Shown: in pieces, positions 26,453-35,321 of the stretch
Position numbering within the stretch: position 1 is the first letter of the stretch
Layout: each line of letters starts with the position of its first letter
NCBI RefSeq assembly: GCF_014306105.1
Contig: NZ_JACRVF010000008.1
Coordinates: forward strand, 34,100 to 98,099
DNA: 64,000 bases
Direction: 5' to 3'
Origin: Pontibacter cellulosilyticus
Lineage (GTDB): Bacteria; Bacteroidota; Bacteroidia; Cytophagales; Hymenobacteraceae
Made by a program: the position numbers and the translations under genes
The notes under the pieces: model-generated
Told to the model about the DNA's origin: nothing
The model's database searches: none
What the model saw: only the letters and a program-made list of their open reading frames with translations

Positions 26453-26896
26453 ATGGCACTTCTACGCTCCCGCTATAACTACAGAAACCTCGGCTTGCTG
26501 CTGCTACGCATTGGCATTGGCATCATGTTTATACTTCATGGTTGGCCTAAAATGACCGGTGGCCCAGAACGTTGGGAGATGCTTGGCAAAAACATGGCTG
26601 TATTTGGCATCGACTTTTTTCCGGTATTCTGGGGATTTATGGCTGCCTTCGCTGAAACTGTAGGTGGTTTTCTGCTAATGCTTGGCTTGTTCTTCAGGCC
26701 GGTATGCGTTCTGCTTTTGGTAACAATGATCGTAGCTACTACAAGGCACGTAGTTGCCGGCGATGGATTCGGAGGCTATTCACATGCACTTGAGTCTGCC
26801 ATACTTTTCTTTTCCCTTTACTTTATAGGCCCCGGCAAGTATAGCCTGGACAAAACCTTTTTCCCGGATAAGAAAAACAGAAGGATTTATAGTTAG
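26453..26896 (+). CDS. DoxX family membrane protein, 147 aa
   Basis: This is a small four-helix membrane protein. After a short basic N-terminus comes LLLLRIGIGIMFILHGWPKM, the helix-1 signature of DoxX, then GFMAAFAETVGGFLLMLGL in helix 2. A short H-rich loop (TTRHVVAGDGFGGYSH) precedes the last helix. DoxX proteins are associated with quinone or thiosulfate redox chemistry and oxidative-stress tolerance, but the enzymatic role is usually unknown. Length and topology are normal. Confidence 0.92.
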   Translation: MALLRSRYNYRNLGLLLLRIGIGIMFILHGWPKMTGGPERWEMLGKNMAVFGIDFFPVFWGFMAAFAETVGGFLLMLGLFFRPVCVLLLVTMIVATTRHVVAGDGFGGYSHALESAILFFSLYFIGPGKYSLDKTFFPDKKNRRIYS

Positions 26897-26918
26897 GTTT
26901 ACTATAAGATATTTTGAG

Positions 26919-26947
26919 AAGCCTTGGCAGTAGCTAAGGCTTTTTGC
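26919..26947 (+). terminator. Probable terminator after doxX
   Basis: A short stem AGCCTT / AAGGCT with a loop of about 10 bases is followed by five T, 23 bases after the DoxX stop. Confidence 0.5.
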
Positions 26948-27107
26948 ATTTAGCTAATGCCATACTTTCTGTAATCCTTACTTGCGGCTGCTGTTTCTTA
27001 GTCACACTTATTTATACTTTCACCCCTTGCTTTAGCGCCTTTAAGGTGGAGGTTTGTCCGAAACAGGAATCACAGGATTAGCAAGCAGTATTGCCTCAGC
27101 AGTTGGT

Positions 27108-27313
27108 CCAACCACCCCTGCCCCTCCTTAGCCAAGGAGGGGAGTATGCTACTACTGCTTCTTCTTTTCACCACAATATTTGATGTCTTCTACTTTGTCA
27201 TTTTGAAAAGATCTTGAAAGAAGGGAGATTAAGCAACAGCTACAGAGTTTATACTAAAATAAGAGTATTTCAGAAACTCCCCTCCTTGGCTAAGGAGGGG
27301 CAGGGGTGGTTGG
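27108..27313. mobile_element. MITE-like 206-bp unit with perfect 36-bp terminal inverted repeats
   Basis: Bases 27108-27143 and 27278-27313 are exact inverse copies over all 36 positions. Each arm contains CCACCCCTG next to an inner palindrome CCCCTCCTTAGCCAAGGAGGGG. The 134-base interior has no plausible gene. The arm layout (ACCCCTG plus CCCCT..AGGGG hairpin) parallels the arms around the DUF559 gene at 6.3-6.8 kb. It occupies most of the otherwise empty gap 26948-27423. No transposase or target duplication is visible. Confidence 0.6.
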
Positions 27314-27423
27314 ATAAGGCACTGCAAAACAATTAACAATCAGCAATTAGCAACTAACCACTACCATTTCTACTCAGAAATGGCTAACATTACAGTTACA
27401 TTACCAAACACCATACGCACATC

Positions 27424-29181
27424 ATGTTAACCACCTTACTACTGGCGGCACTCCTTAGCACAGGTACCCCAACACAAGGCAAACCGGACCTTAAAACACC
27501 TTACGAAAAAGGCAATGGCAACCAGACAGCCACTTACGAAGAGGCCATTGAATGGTACCGCACCCTCGACAAAGCCTACGACGAAGTAAAAATGGTACCC
27601 TACGGATACACCGACTCCGGAAGGCTGCTGCACCTCGTAGTGGTATCCACAGACAAAGACTTTGATCCCGCTTCGATCAAACAAAAGAATAAGCGTGTAT
27701 TACTGATCCAGAATGGTATTCACCCTGGTGAGCCGGAAGGAATAGATGCCACCATGATGCTGGTGCGTGACTACCTGCAGGATAAGAGTAAACGCAAGCA
27801 ATTGGATAATGTAGTGCTAGCCATCATACCGGTGTATAACATTGGCGGCGCACTTAACCGCAACAGCCACACCCGCACCAACCAAAACGGACCTGAGGAG
27901 TATGGCTTCAGGGGCAACGCTCGCAACCTGGACCTTAACCGCGACTACATTAAAACCGATTCTCGTAACGCAGAGCTATTCCATTTGATCTTCCGCGACT
28001 GGGACCCGGATGTGTTTATGGACAACCATACTTCGAACGGAGCCGACTACCAGCACGTAATGACTTTGATCGCTACTCAGCACAATAAGCTCAACCCAAC
28101 ACTAGCTGGTTACCTGAAGGGGAAAATGCTGCCATCGCTGTACGAGGGCATGAAAAAAGACAAGTTTCCGATGGTGCCATACATGAACACTGTAGGCGAA
28201 ACGCCGGAGAAAGGTATAACAGGTTTTATGGAGTCGCCAAGGTACGCAACAGGGTATACTGCACTTTACAATACCATTGGTTTTGTACCCGAAACACACA
28301 TGCTCAAGCCTTTTGATCAGCGCGTAAAAGCTACCTACCAACTCATGGAAAACATGATAGAGACAGTGCACCGCGATGCAGACGAGATAGGCCAACTAAG
28401 AGCAAAAGCGAAACAGGAGATACTAACGCAGCAGAACTTTGCGCTGAACTGGCAGCTGGATACAACTAAGGTTGAGCAAATACCTTTTATGGGGTATGCG
28501 GCCAAGTATAAGCCCAGCGAGGTAAGTGGCCTGGAGCGCCTTTACTATGACCGCAGTGCTCCTTACAGCACCAAAATAAACTACTACAATGAGTTTAAAC
28601 CTACTACTACAGTACAAAAGCCAGTCGCCTACATTATACCGTTTGCCTGGCGCGAAGTAATTGACCAGCTTAAAACGGATAAGGTGGAGATGAAGCAACT
28701 AAAGCGTGACACTACTTTGCAGGTTGAAACTTACTACATCACAGACTATAAAACCGGTCAGCGCCCTTACGAAGGCCACTACCTGCACTCTGATGTGAAG
28801 GTAGAGAAGCGTACGATGCCGCGGCAGTTCCTGAAAGGTGATTATGTAGTATACTTAAACCAACCGGCAAACCGCTTTTTAGTAGAAACGCTGGAGCCAC
28901 AAGCCGTAGACTCATACTTTGCCTGGAACTTCTTCGACTCTATCCTGATGCAGAAAGAGTACTTCTCGAGCTATGTATTTGAGGACCTGGCTGCTGAGTA
29001 CTTGAAAAAAGATCCGGAGCTAAGAAAGCGACTGGAGGAGCGAAAAAAGCAGGATCCGCAGTTCGCAAAAAGTGCTCGCGCTCAGTTAGATTTTGTATAC
29101 CGTAACACGCCGCACTACGAATTTACACACAACATGTACCCCGTAGGTAGGCTAATGCAAGAAGTTAAGCTACCTCTATAA
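27424..29181 (+). CDS. M14 family zinc carboxypeptidase, exported, 585 aa
   Basis: A signal peptide of about 19 residues precedes an M14 catalytic domain. The zinc motif HxxE is in NGIHPGEPEG (His100, Glu103). The substrate-binding Asn-Arg region is NARNLDLNRDYIK, and the third zinc His is in FMDNHTSNGADYQH. The C-terminal 250 residues form an accessory domain without obvious homology. Members of this Bacteroidota branch are periplasmic and probably process peptides or amide-linked cell-wall fragments. The start is the only ATG before the signal sequence. A long perfect hairpin ends the unit. Confidence 0.92.
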   Translation: MLTTLLLAALLSTGTPTQGKPDLKTPYEKGNGNQTATYEEAIEWYRTLDKAYDEVKMVPYGYTDSGRLLHLVVVSTDKDFDPASIKQKNKRVLLIQNGIHPGEPEGIDATMMLVRDYLQDKSKRKQLDNVVLAIIPVYNIGGALNRNSHTRTNQNGPEEYGFRGNARNLDLNRDYIKTDSRNAELFHLIFRDWDPDVFMDNHTSNGADYQHVMTLIATQHNKLNPTLAGYLKGKMLPSLYEGMKKDKFPMVPYMNTVGETPEKGITGFMESPRYATGYTALYNTIGFVPETHMLKPFDQRVKATYQLMENMIETVHRDADEIGQLRAKAKQEILTQQNFALNWQLDTTKVEQIPFMGYAAKYKPSEVSGLERLYYDRSAPYSTKINYYNEFKPTTTVQKPVAYIIPFAWREVIDQLKTDKVEMKQLKRDTTLQVETYYITDYKTGQRPYEGHYLHSDVKVEKRTMPRQFLKGDYVVYLNQPANRFLVETLEPQAVDSYFAWNFFDSILMQKEYFSSYVFEDLAAEYLKKDPELRKRLEERKKQDPQFAKSARAQLDFVYRNTPHYEFTHNMYPVGRLMQEVKLPL

Positions 29182-29192
29182 ATAAATCAAGT

Positions 29193-29231
29193 AAGTATAA
29201 AAGGCCACCTATTAGGTGGCCTTTTATACTT
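29193..29231 (+). terminator. Terminator with 18-bp perfect stem built on AAGTATAA
   Basis: Bases 29193-29210 pair perfectly with 29214-29231 across a 3-base loop. The stem runs AAGTATAAAAGGCCACCT, so the AAGTATAA motif and its complement form the base of the hairpin. The remaining 250 bases to the SulP gene (29232-29481) are AT-rich with no gene visible. Confidence 0.9.
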
Positions 29232-29481
29232 TACAGATGTTAGCGATGTTTTCTTAAACTTGTTCAGCAAACAACCCAATTAAATTGATTATTGTTCTCC
29301 CCTCTCACCCATTATTCCGCACTAGTACGTTATCAAAGTATGGAGCAGAAGAAACAGCTTATTTAGCTATCTGAAAACTCCCTTTAACTAAATTAAAGCT
29401 TGGATAATAGAAAAATATGTCATACTTTGAAACATAATAGTATTACTATAGTTATTAAAAACATTACTGTTAGATTTATTT

Positions 29482-31041
29482 ATGCTTAGCTTCAAAGAGA
29501 TTAAACATGATTTGCCAGCAGGAATAGTGGTATTTCTGGTGGCTGTACCGCTGTGCTTGGGCATTGCCATGGCTTCCGGAGCACCACTCTTTTCTGGTAT
29601 TATAGCCGGTATTGTAGGAGGTATCGTGGTTACTCTAATCAGTGGATCACAGTTAGGGGTTAGCGGACCGGCAGCCGGCCTGGCTGTAATCGTGTTAAAT
29701 GCCATTCAGGATTTAGGAAACTTTGAAGTTTTTCTTGCTGCTGTTGTACTAGCGGGCGTTATTCAGCTTGCCCTCGGCTTTCTTAAAGCAGGTGATATAG
29801 GGTATTACTTTCCCACATCGGTTATCAAAGGCATGCTAGCCGGTATCGGTGTAATCATTATCCTGAAACAAATACCCCATGCGTTTGGGTATGATGAGAA
29901 CTTTCAAGGTAACATGCATTTTCTGGAGCCTCAGGGAGGTACCACTTTCTCAGAGATCTTTAAAGCAATTAACTACATCACACCAGCGGCTGTCATCATT
30001 AGCGTGCTGTCGCTGTTCATACTTATTTTTTGGGAGCAAGTGCTGGCAAAAAAAAGTAGAGTGTTTCAACTGATACAGGGCCCTTTAGTAGTTGTTTTGA
30101 TGGGTATTGCACTAAATGTTGTGTTCGCAAATTTCTTCCCGCAGATCACACTTCGCGATAATCATTTAGTTGTATTACCTGAAGCAGATAGCATTGGTGG
30201 CTTCTTTGGTTTATTTACCACACCAGACTTTAGCGGAATATTCAGCTATAAAGTTTTGTTTTTAGCAGGCACACTGGCTGTAGTAGCCAGTTTGGAAACG
30301 CTGTTATGTTTGGAGGCTACCGATAAGCTGGATCCATACAAGCGTATCAGTCCTGCTAACCGCGAGCTAAAAGCACAAGGAGTAGGCAACATAGTTTCCG
30401 GATTAATAGGCGGCTTACCTTTAACACAGGTAATCGTAAGAAGCTCAGCTAATATACAGTCTGGTGGCAGAACAAAGTTGTCTGCTTTCATACATGGCTT
30501 GCTTATACTTATCTGCGTTATGGCCATACCAAATGTGCTTAACATGATACCGTTGGCAAGTTTGGCGGCTATACTTCTGATGGTAGGCTATAAACTGGCT
30601 AAACCTGCATTGTTCAAGAGCATGTACCGCAGCGGCATGATGCAGTTTCTTCCGTTCGTTGTTACAATCATTGCCATCGTGTTTACTGACCTCCTTACAG
30701 GTATAGGTATAGGTATGGCTGTAGCAATCTTCTTTATACTCAAGAACAGCTACAGTGTGTCCCACTTTATGCACAAAGAAAAATCTGCAAACGGTGGAGA
30801 GTTGTACCACATGGTGCTGGCAGAAGAAGTAACTTTCCTGAACAAAGGCAATATCCTACGCACGTTAAGAAAAGTACCTGAAGGCGCTGAACTAGTTATA
30901 GACTATACTAATTCAGCGATTGTGGACCACGATGTAAAGGAGCTGATCGAAGATTTTAAAGAGACAGCCCATACCAAAAACATCAAATTAACTATACACA
31001 AGATAGACCAGGAAGAAGCCAAAGTACACACTCCTTTGTAA
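29482..31041 (+). CDS. SulP family anion transporter, bicarbonate-type, 519 aa
   Basis: This multi-pass membrane protein (about 12 hydrophobic segments) has SulP hallmarks: AVPLCLGIAMASGAPLFSGIIAG in the first helices, GSQLGVSGPAAGLAVIV, and GLIGGLPLTQVIVRSSANIQSG. A short STAS-like C-terminal domain (LVIDYTNSAIVDHDVKELI) is present. SulP members move sulfate, bicarbonate or other anions. The carbonic anhydrase gene 28 bases downstream strongly suggests bicarbonate/CO2 handling, as in other bacterial SulP-CA pairs. It is the first gene of a three-gene unit. Confidence 0.93.
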   Translation: MLSFKEIKHDLPAGIVVFLVAVPLCLGIAMASGAPLFSGIIAGIVGGIVVTLISGSQLGVSGPAAGLAVIVLNAIQDLGNFEVFLAAVVLAGVIQLALGFLKAGDIGYYFPTSVIKGMLAGIGVIIILKQIPHAFGYDENFQGNMHFLEPQGGTTFSEIFKAINYITPAAVIISVLSLFILIFWEQVLAKKSRVFQLIQGPLVVVLMGIALNVVFANFFPQITLRDNHLVVLPEADSIGGFFGLFTTPDFSGIFSYKVLFLAGTLAVVASLETLLCLEATDKLDPYKRISPANRELKAQGVGNIVSGLIGGLPLTQVIVRSSANIQSGGRTKLSAFIHGLLILICVMAIPNVLNMIPLASLAAILLMVGYKLAKPALFKSMYRSGMMQFLPFVVTIIAIVFTDLLTGIGIGMAVAIFFILKNSYSVSHFMHKEKSANGGELYHMVLAEEVTFLNKGNILRTLRKVPEGAELVIDYTNSAIVDHDVKELIEDFKETAHTKNIKLTIHKIDQEEAKVHTPL

Positions 31042-31069
31042 TACCCTTTAACTAATTAAAACAACCAAC

Positions 31070-31741
31070 ATGAGAACTCAGACAAAAGAAATGCAGGCGG
31101 AGCTTACGCCGCAAAAAGCAATAGAAATACTAGTAGAAGGAAACAAGAGGTTTGTTAACAACCTGAAGGCTAACCGTAACCTTTTGCAGCAGGTAAACGA
31201 AACTTCCGAAGGACAGCACCCATTCGCTATCATACTTAGCTGTATCGATTCCAGAACATCTGCTGAGCTTATTTTTGACCAAGGGCTGGGAGATATCTTT
31301 AGTGCCAGAATTGCAGGTAACATCGTGAACGAGGATATCCTAGGCAGTATGGAATTCGCTTGCAAAGTAGCGGGTTCTAAGTTGATTGTTGTGCTGGGCC
31401 ATACTAGATGCGGTGCCATAAAAGGTGCCTGCGACCATGTAGAACTGGGTAACCTGACTGGTCTGGTGAAAAAGATAGAGCCATCTGTAAACGCAGTTGA
31501 GACAGAAGGTGCCAAAAATTCTTCTAACGCTGCGTTTGTAGAAAAAGTAGCCGAGGCCAATGTACACAGAATGCTTGACGAGATTCAGGAGAAAAGCAGC
31601 ATACTTAGACAGATGATAGAGCAGGGCGAGATCGGCATTATTGGTGGCATGTATGATGTGGAAACAGGTGCCGTTGATTTCTACGAGCACACCTTTAATA
31701 AGAACGGTAAGCTAGATGAAGAGTTTGCTGGCAAACATTAA
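31070..31741 (+). CDS. Beta-class carbonic anhydrase, 223 aa
   Basis: Zinc ligands are Cys58, His111 and Cys114, within SCIDSRTS and LGHTRCGAIKGA. The Asp-Arg dyad of the active site is Asp60-Arg62. The enzyme interconverts CO2 and bicarbonate in the cytosol. It follows the SulP gene, and the two together could provide bicarbonate for growth or buffer intracellular pH. Its last 26 bases overlap the start of the TetR gene, so translation of the three may be coupled. Length and motifs are normal. Confidence 0.95.
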   Translation: MRTQTKEMQAELTPQKAIEILVEGNKRFVNNLKANRNLLQQVNETSEGQHPFAIILSCIDSRTSAELIFDQGLGDIFSARIAGNIVNEDILGSMEFACKVAGSKLIVVLGHTRCGAIKGACDHVELGNLTGLVKKIEPSVNAVETEGAKNSSNAAFVEKVAEANVHRMLDEIQEKSSILRQMIEQGEIGIIGGMYDVETGAVDFYEHTFNKNGKLDEEFAGKH

Positions 31742-32396
31742 GATTACGGTTGATGAGAAAGTATACCTGAAAGATCCTGAAAGCTCTGTAAAGGGGCAGC
31801 AGATTATTCAAACTAGTATACTTCTCATCGATGAACTTGGTCTTGAATCCTTTACTTTTAAAAAGCTTGCTGAAAGAATAGGTACCACAGAGGCAACAAT
31901 TTACAGGTATTTTGAGAGCAAACATACGCTGCTGGTTTACCTGATCTCGTGGTACTGGAACTGGCTGGAGTACCGCCTGGTGTTTGCCACCAGCAACATC
32001 GCTTCGGCAGAGGACAGGTTAAAAATCGCGATCCATATTCTTTCAGGAAAGATAGAGAATGACGCCAATTTTGCCCATATAAGCGAAGTTGCATTACAGC
32101 GGATCGTTATTGCAGAGTCGGCGAAAGCGTATCTTACAAAAGAAGTGGATACGGATAATAAGCATGGCTTTTTCCTTAGCTATAAGCGCCTGTGCAAGCG
32201 AATTTCCAATATTATTCAGGAGATCAACCCTGACTATAAATACCCGGACTCGCTTGTTTCTACGGTGGCCGAGAGTGCCCATTACCAGATATTCTTTTCG
32301 CAGCACCTGCCTTCGTTAACCAATATTAACGACAGCAAGCAAAGCCAGCTGGAAGAGTTTCTGACTGATCTTGTGTTTAAGGCAATAGAGAAGTAA
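31716..32396 (+). CDS. TetR/AcrR family transcriptional regulator, 226 aa
   Basis: The N-terminal HTH spans roughly residues 28-72 and contains FTFKKLAERIGTTEATIYRYFESKHTLL, the standard TetR DNA-binding core. The C-terminal all-helical domain (WYWNWLEYRLVF onwards) should bind a ligand or a dimer partner. The ATG at 31716 lies inside the carbonic anhydrase gene. No later in-frame start precedes the HTH, so overlap is genuine. Its position suggests that it regulates the SulP-carbonic anhydrase unit. The effector is unknown. Confidence 0.9.
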   Translation: MKSLLANIKITVDEKVYLKDPESSVKGQQIIQTSILLIDELGLESFTFKKLAERIGTTEATIYRYFESKHTLLVYLISWYWNWLEYRLVFATSNIASAEDRLKIAIHILSGKIENDANFAHISEVALQRIVIAESAKAYLTKEVDTDNKHGFFLSYKRLCKRISNIIQEINPDYKYPDSLVSTVAESAHYQIFFSQHLPSLTNINDSKQSQLEEFLTDLVFKAIEK

Positions 32397-32428
32397 ATAC
32401 CTTAATTAAAGTATAAAAATAGCTGATC

Positions 32429-32462
32429 AAAGTATAGCCACCTCTTGGGTGGCTATACTTTT
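32429..32462. terminator. Bidirectional terminator between TetR and phzF-like genes
   Basis: A perfect 14-bp stem (32429-32442 with 32448-32461; AAAGTATAGCCACC) separates two convergent genes and is flanked by A- and T-runs on both sides, so it can serve both strands. Confidence 0.85.
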
Positions 32463-33250
32463 TATATTTCAATTTCTCCGGTTAAGTATGTTACGGCTTT
32501 GCCGGTAATCTTTACTCTTTCGCCGGCCAGTTGGCAGGTAAGGTTGCCCTGCCGTTTAGATAGTTGCTTAGCCGTGAGTATGGTTTTACCTAATTGGCTG
32601 CTCCAGTATGGAGTAAGCGTGGTATGGGCCGAGCCTGTTACCGGATCTTCGTTAATGCCCACCTGCGGGCAGAAAAACCGCGACACAAAATCTACTCCAT
32701 CACCAGGCGCTGTCACGATCACTCCCCTACCACCTGCACTTTCAACCAGCCTGAAATCCGGATCAAGTGCCTCAATGTCCTGCTGCGACGGGAACAGCAG
32801 CAGAAAATCTGTTTTGCCTTTATAGGCTGCTACCGGTGCTTTGTCCAATGCCTCGATCAGCACTCTGGGTGTTTCAATCTCAGAGAGCGTATCCACCGGA
32901 AAATCCAGTGTAAGTTCCTCGCCTTGTTTTGTAACGGCCAACTGGCCACTGTTGCGCGAGTGCAGTACTATCTTATCTGTTGGGTAGTTGTAATAGCGAA
33001 ACAGCACGTAGGCAGCTGCCAGCGTGGCGTGGCCGCAAAGGTCTACTTCTACGGTAGGCGTAAACCATCTTATCTCATACGCATCGCCACGTGGCACTAC
33101 AAATGCCGTTTCTGCTAGATTATTCTCTGCACCGATATTCTGCATGGTATCGTCGCTTAGCCACTCATCGAGCACACAAACCGCAGCAGGGTTGCCTCCA
33201 AAAACCTTGTCTGTAAAAGCGTCAATCTGATATAGTTTTAACTTTGTCAT
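32462..33250 (-). CDS. PhzF family isomerase-like protein, 262 aa
   Basis: The double diaminopimelate-epimerase-like fold is recognisable from the start: IDAFTDKVFGGNPAAVCVLD, ENNLAETAFV (the catalytic Glu of PhzF lies here) and LCGHATLAAAYVLF. The C-terminal half repeats the fold with FCPQVGINEDPVTGSAHTTL. PhzF isomerises an intermediate of phenazine synthesis, but stand-alone members occur widely without other phz genes, as here, and their substrates are mostly unknown. The 27-base gap to the preceding lipoprotein gene suggests co-transcription. Confidence 0.93.
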   Translation of the reverse strand: MTKLKLYQIDAFTDKVFGGNPAAVCVLDEWLSDDTMQNIGAENNLAETAFVVPRGDAYEIRWFTPTVEVDLCGHATLAAAYVLFRYYNYPTDKIVLHSRNSGQLAVTKQGEELTLDFPVDTLSEIETPRVLIEALDKAPVAAYKGKTDFLLLFPSQQDIEALDPDFRLVESAGGRGVIVTAPGDGVDFVSRFFCPQVGINEDPVTGSAHTTLTPYWSSQLGKTILTAKQLSKRQGNLTCQLAGERVKITGKAVTYLTGEIEI

Positions 33251-33277
33251 TAGTGTATAAAGTATAAATCTGTCCTT

Positions 33278-34588
33278 CTATTTAAGAATGGATGCGCTGT
33301 AAGGATTTGATAGGATATCTTTAAAAATTTCCCAGCGCTTTTCGGGGTTATTATCTGTTCCGCCCTTCGCTTCTACGTATTCCCGGACCAGTTGCTGCCC
33401 CAGGTTATAGTTGATCACGTAGCTGCGGTACTTATCCATAAAACGGGTACGCTGCAGTGCCTTGTCCTTTTTATACAGGTTATACTTTACCAGCATGTCT
33501 GCGGCTTCTTCGCGGCTTATCTCTCCGTTAAGGTATAGCCTTGCCGCTTCGTTTCCGGCAAAGTCCAGCTGCCCGATCTTCTCAAGTATGGTGTAGTAAC
33601 GATCTGCCTCCGCTGGGTTTAAGCCTGCCAAAGGAAACAGCACTTCCTTCTCAAACTTAATGCGATCATTTGCTGGAAAAGCCACGTCGATACCATAGTT
33701 GGCGCTGCCTTCGGCTATCAAACTCTGCGGCGAAAACAGCGGGTATATAGAGTATTCCTTCCAGCCTTTCTTGTTTACCAGGTTCTGCTCCAGCAACGCA
33801 TTAAATACATGGTGGCCGGGGTATCCTTCATGAGAAGCCAGATCAATAGCACGCTCAATATAGATCGGAAAATCAGTGTTGATCTGGATTAAACTGTAGC
33901 CGTTGCCTTTGAAGTAGTTGTAGCCTGACCATGCCTTATCAGTAACAAACTCCAGCTTAAAATTTTCCTGCTCCGGCAGGTTATAATGGGCCTTTGTTCT
34001 GTTGCGGGCTTCTGCAATGGCAGCTTTAAAAACAGTGTCCAGCTTTGTCTTCGGTATTTCGAACTTTGCACGGTAAGCATCCCAACGCTCAGCTATACTT
34101 CCCTGCCCCGGCAGCTGCTTATCAATTTCATTCAGGATGGCCTCGAAATGTGCGAGTTCGTGGTGGGGTGGCTCTGCATCGTAAAGTAGCTTGGCCTCCT
34201 CATCAAAGCTATACTTCTTGCCCTGCATCATCTCTACTTTCGTTATAGCGGCCAACACCTGCTTTTTAAACATGGCCAGCCTGCGCTGCTCATCTTCCGC
34301 CAGAGTTGTAGTATCCTGTGCCTGCAACAATTCCTGTATAGCCTTAAACTCCGCTAAAAATTCGGCAGCAGGCAATGAGTCGGCAGCTTCTCCGGTTGGC
34401 TTCCACTCTTCAGGCCCATAGTAAGCATCTACTATATCACTATCATATTGCCCCAGTTTCAGCAGGGTCTTAACGTAACGTTCAGCCAGTTGGTCCATGG
34501 GTGCCACATCAGTAGCTTCGGTGTCTGTTTTAGTTGATGTGCAGGCCCAGCAGGAAACCAGGAGTATAAACAGCAGGAATCTCTTCAT
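33278..34588 (-). CDS. DUF885-like zinc metallopeptidase lipoprotein, 436 aa
   Basis: The lipoprotein signal peptide has CWAC as lipobox (Cys16). The zinc motif ASHEGYPGHHVFNALLEQ lies near residue 250 and fits the HExxxGH pattern of the DUF885 group. Downstream, IAEGSANYG provides a Glu as likely third ligand. The body is all-helical, as expected for these gluzincin-like proteins. They are probably peptidases, but few have been assayed. It is the first gene of the unit with the phzF-like gene. Confidence 0.85.
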   Translation of the reverse strand: MKRFLLFILLVSCWACTSTKTDTEATDVAPMDQLAERYVKTLLKLGQYDSDIVDAYYGPEEWKPTGEAADSLPAAEFLAEFKAIQELLQAQDTTTLAEDEQRRLAMFKKQVLAAITKVEMMQGKKYSFDEEAKLLYDAEPPHHELAHFEAILNEIDKQLPGQGSIAERWDAYRAKFEIPKTKLDTVFKAAIAEARNRTKAHYNLPEQENFKLEFVTDKAWSGYNYFKGNGYSLIQINTDFPIYIERAIDLASHEGYPGHHVFNALLEQNLVNKKGWKEYSIYPLFSPQSLIAEGSANYGIDVAFPANDRIKFEKEVLFPLAGLNPAEADRYYTILEKIGQLDFAGNEAARLYLNGEISREEAADMLVKYNLYKKDKALQRTRFMDKYRSYVINYNLGQQLVREYVEAKGGTDNNPEKRWEIFKDILSNPYSASILK

Positions 34589-34801
34589 AGCATGTTAGTT
34601 AGTTTTCTATAGTTTAGTCCTACAAGTTAGGGTTACCTTTTGAGTAAGGAAAGAAGAATAAATGATTTCTGCTATACTTCCATTTGCACTGCTGCGGCAA
34701 GGCTTTTTAAGGTTTGTTCTGTAACTTATAAAAAGAATTTAGCCTAAAGTGTAGTTTATTTCCGGCACCGGTGTCTAATAAGGTATAACACTTGAAACAG
34801 C

Positions 34802-35317
34802 ATGTTCGCAGCATTACCCGAAGCAGAGTTTGAGAAGATAATTTATGAGCACCAGGCACTCATCATCAGGGTGTGCGATATCTACTGCAAGACGTAGGCA
34901 GATAAAGATGACCTGTTCCAGGAAATAGTGGTTAACCTGTGGAAAGGCCTTCAGTCGTTTAAGCACGCATCTAAACTGTCCACCTGGATTTACAGAGTAA
35001 GCCTGAATACTGCCATCTCTAAATGTAAAAAGGCCAGTAAGAGCCAGTTAGTGTATACTGATGATGTGCCCGAAGTTGCCGCCGGAGACACTGACCACGA
35101 AGCAGAGCACAGTCTTAGTATAAAGGCCCTTTACAAGGGTATAGACAAGCTAAAGCCCATTGAAAAAGCCATTATTCTACTGTACCTGGAAGAAAAATCC
35201 TACCAGGAAATTGCTGACATCATTGGCCTGAGCAAAGAAAACATCAGCGTGAAGCTCGTTAGGATCAAAAAGAAACTGGAGCACTACCTTAAACCACTGG
35301 CCACGTCTAACAGATAG
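34802..35317 (+). pseudogene. ECF-type sigma factor with in-frame amber stop
   Basis: Reading from the ATG at 34802 gives a Bacteroidota RNA polymerase sigma-70 family factor: FEKIIYEHQALIIRVCDIYCK, then TAG at 34895-34897, then ADKDDLFQEIVVNLW in the same frame. The sequence continues through LSTWIYRVSLNTAIS (region 2) and ends with LYLEEKSYQEIADIIGLSKENISVKLVRIKKKL (region 4 helix-turn-helix). Only the single stop codon breaks an otherwise full-length gene of 171 sense codons. Restart at the GTG at 34928 would remove most of region 2. The membrane protein gene 4 bases downstream is its usual partner. Confidence 0.82.
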
Positions 35318-35321
35318 CATT

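Noticed and set aside
31078..31560. 160-aa open frame on the minus strand opposite the carbonic anhydrase
   Set aside because: The sense strand has all catalytic residues. The antisense frame has Ser/Leu-rich shadow composition.
32462..33250. Phenazine biosynthesis locus
   Set aside because: Only a stand-alone PhzF homologue is present, with no other phz genes.
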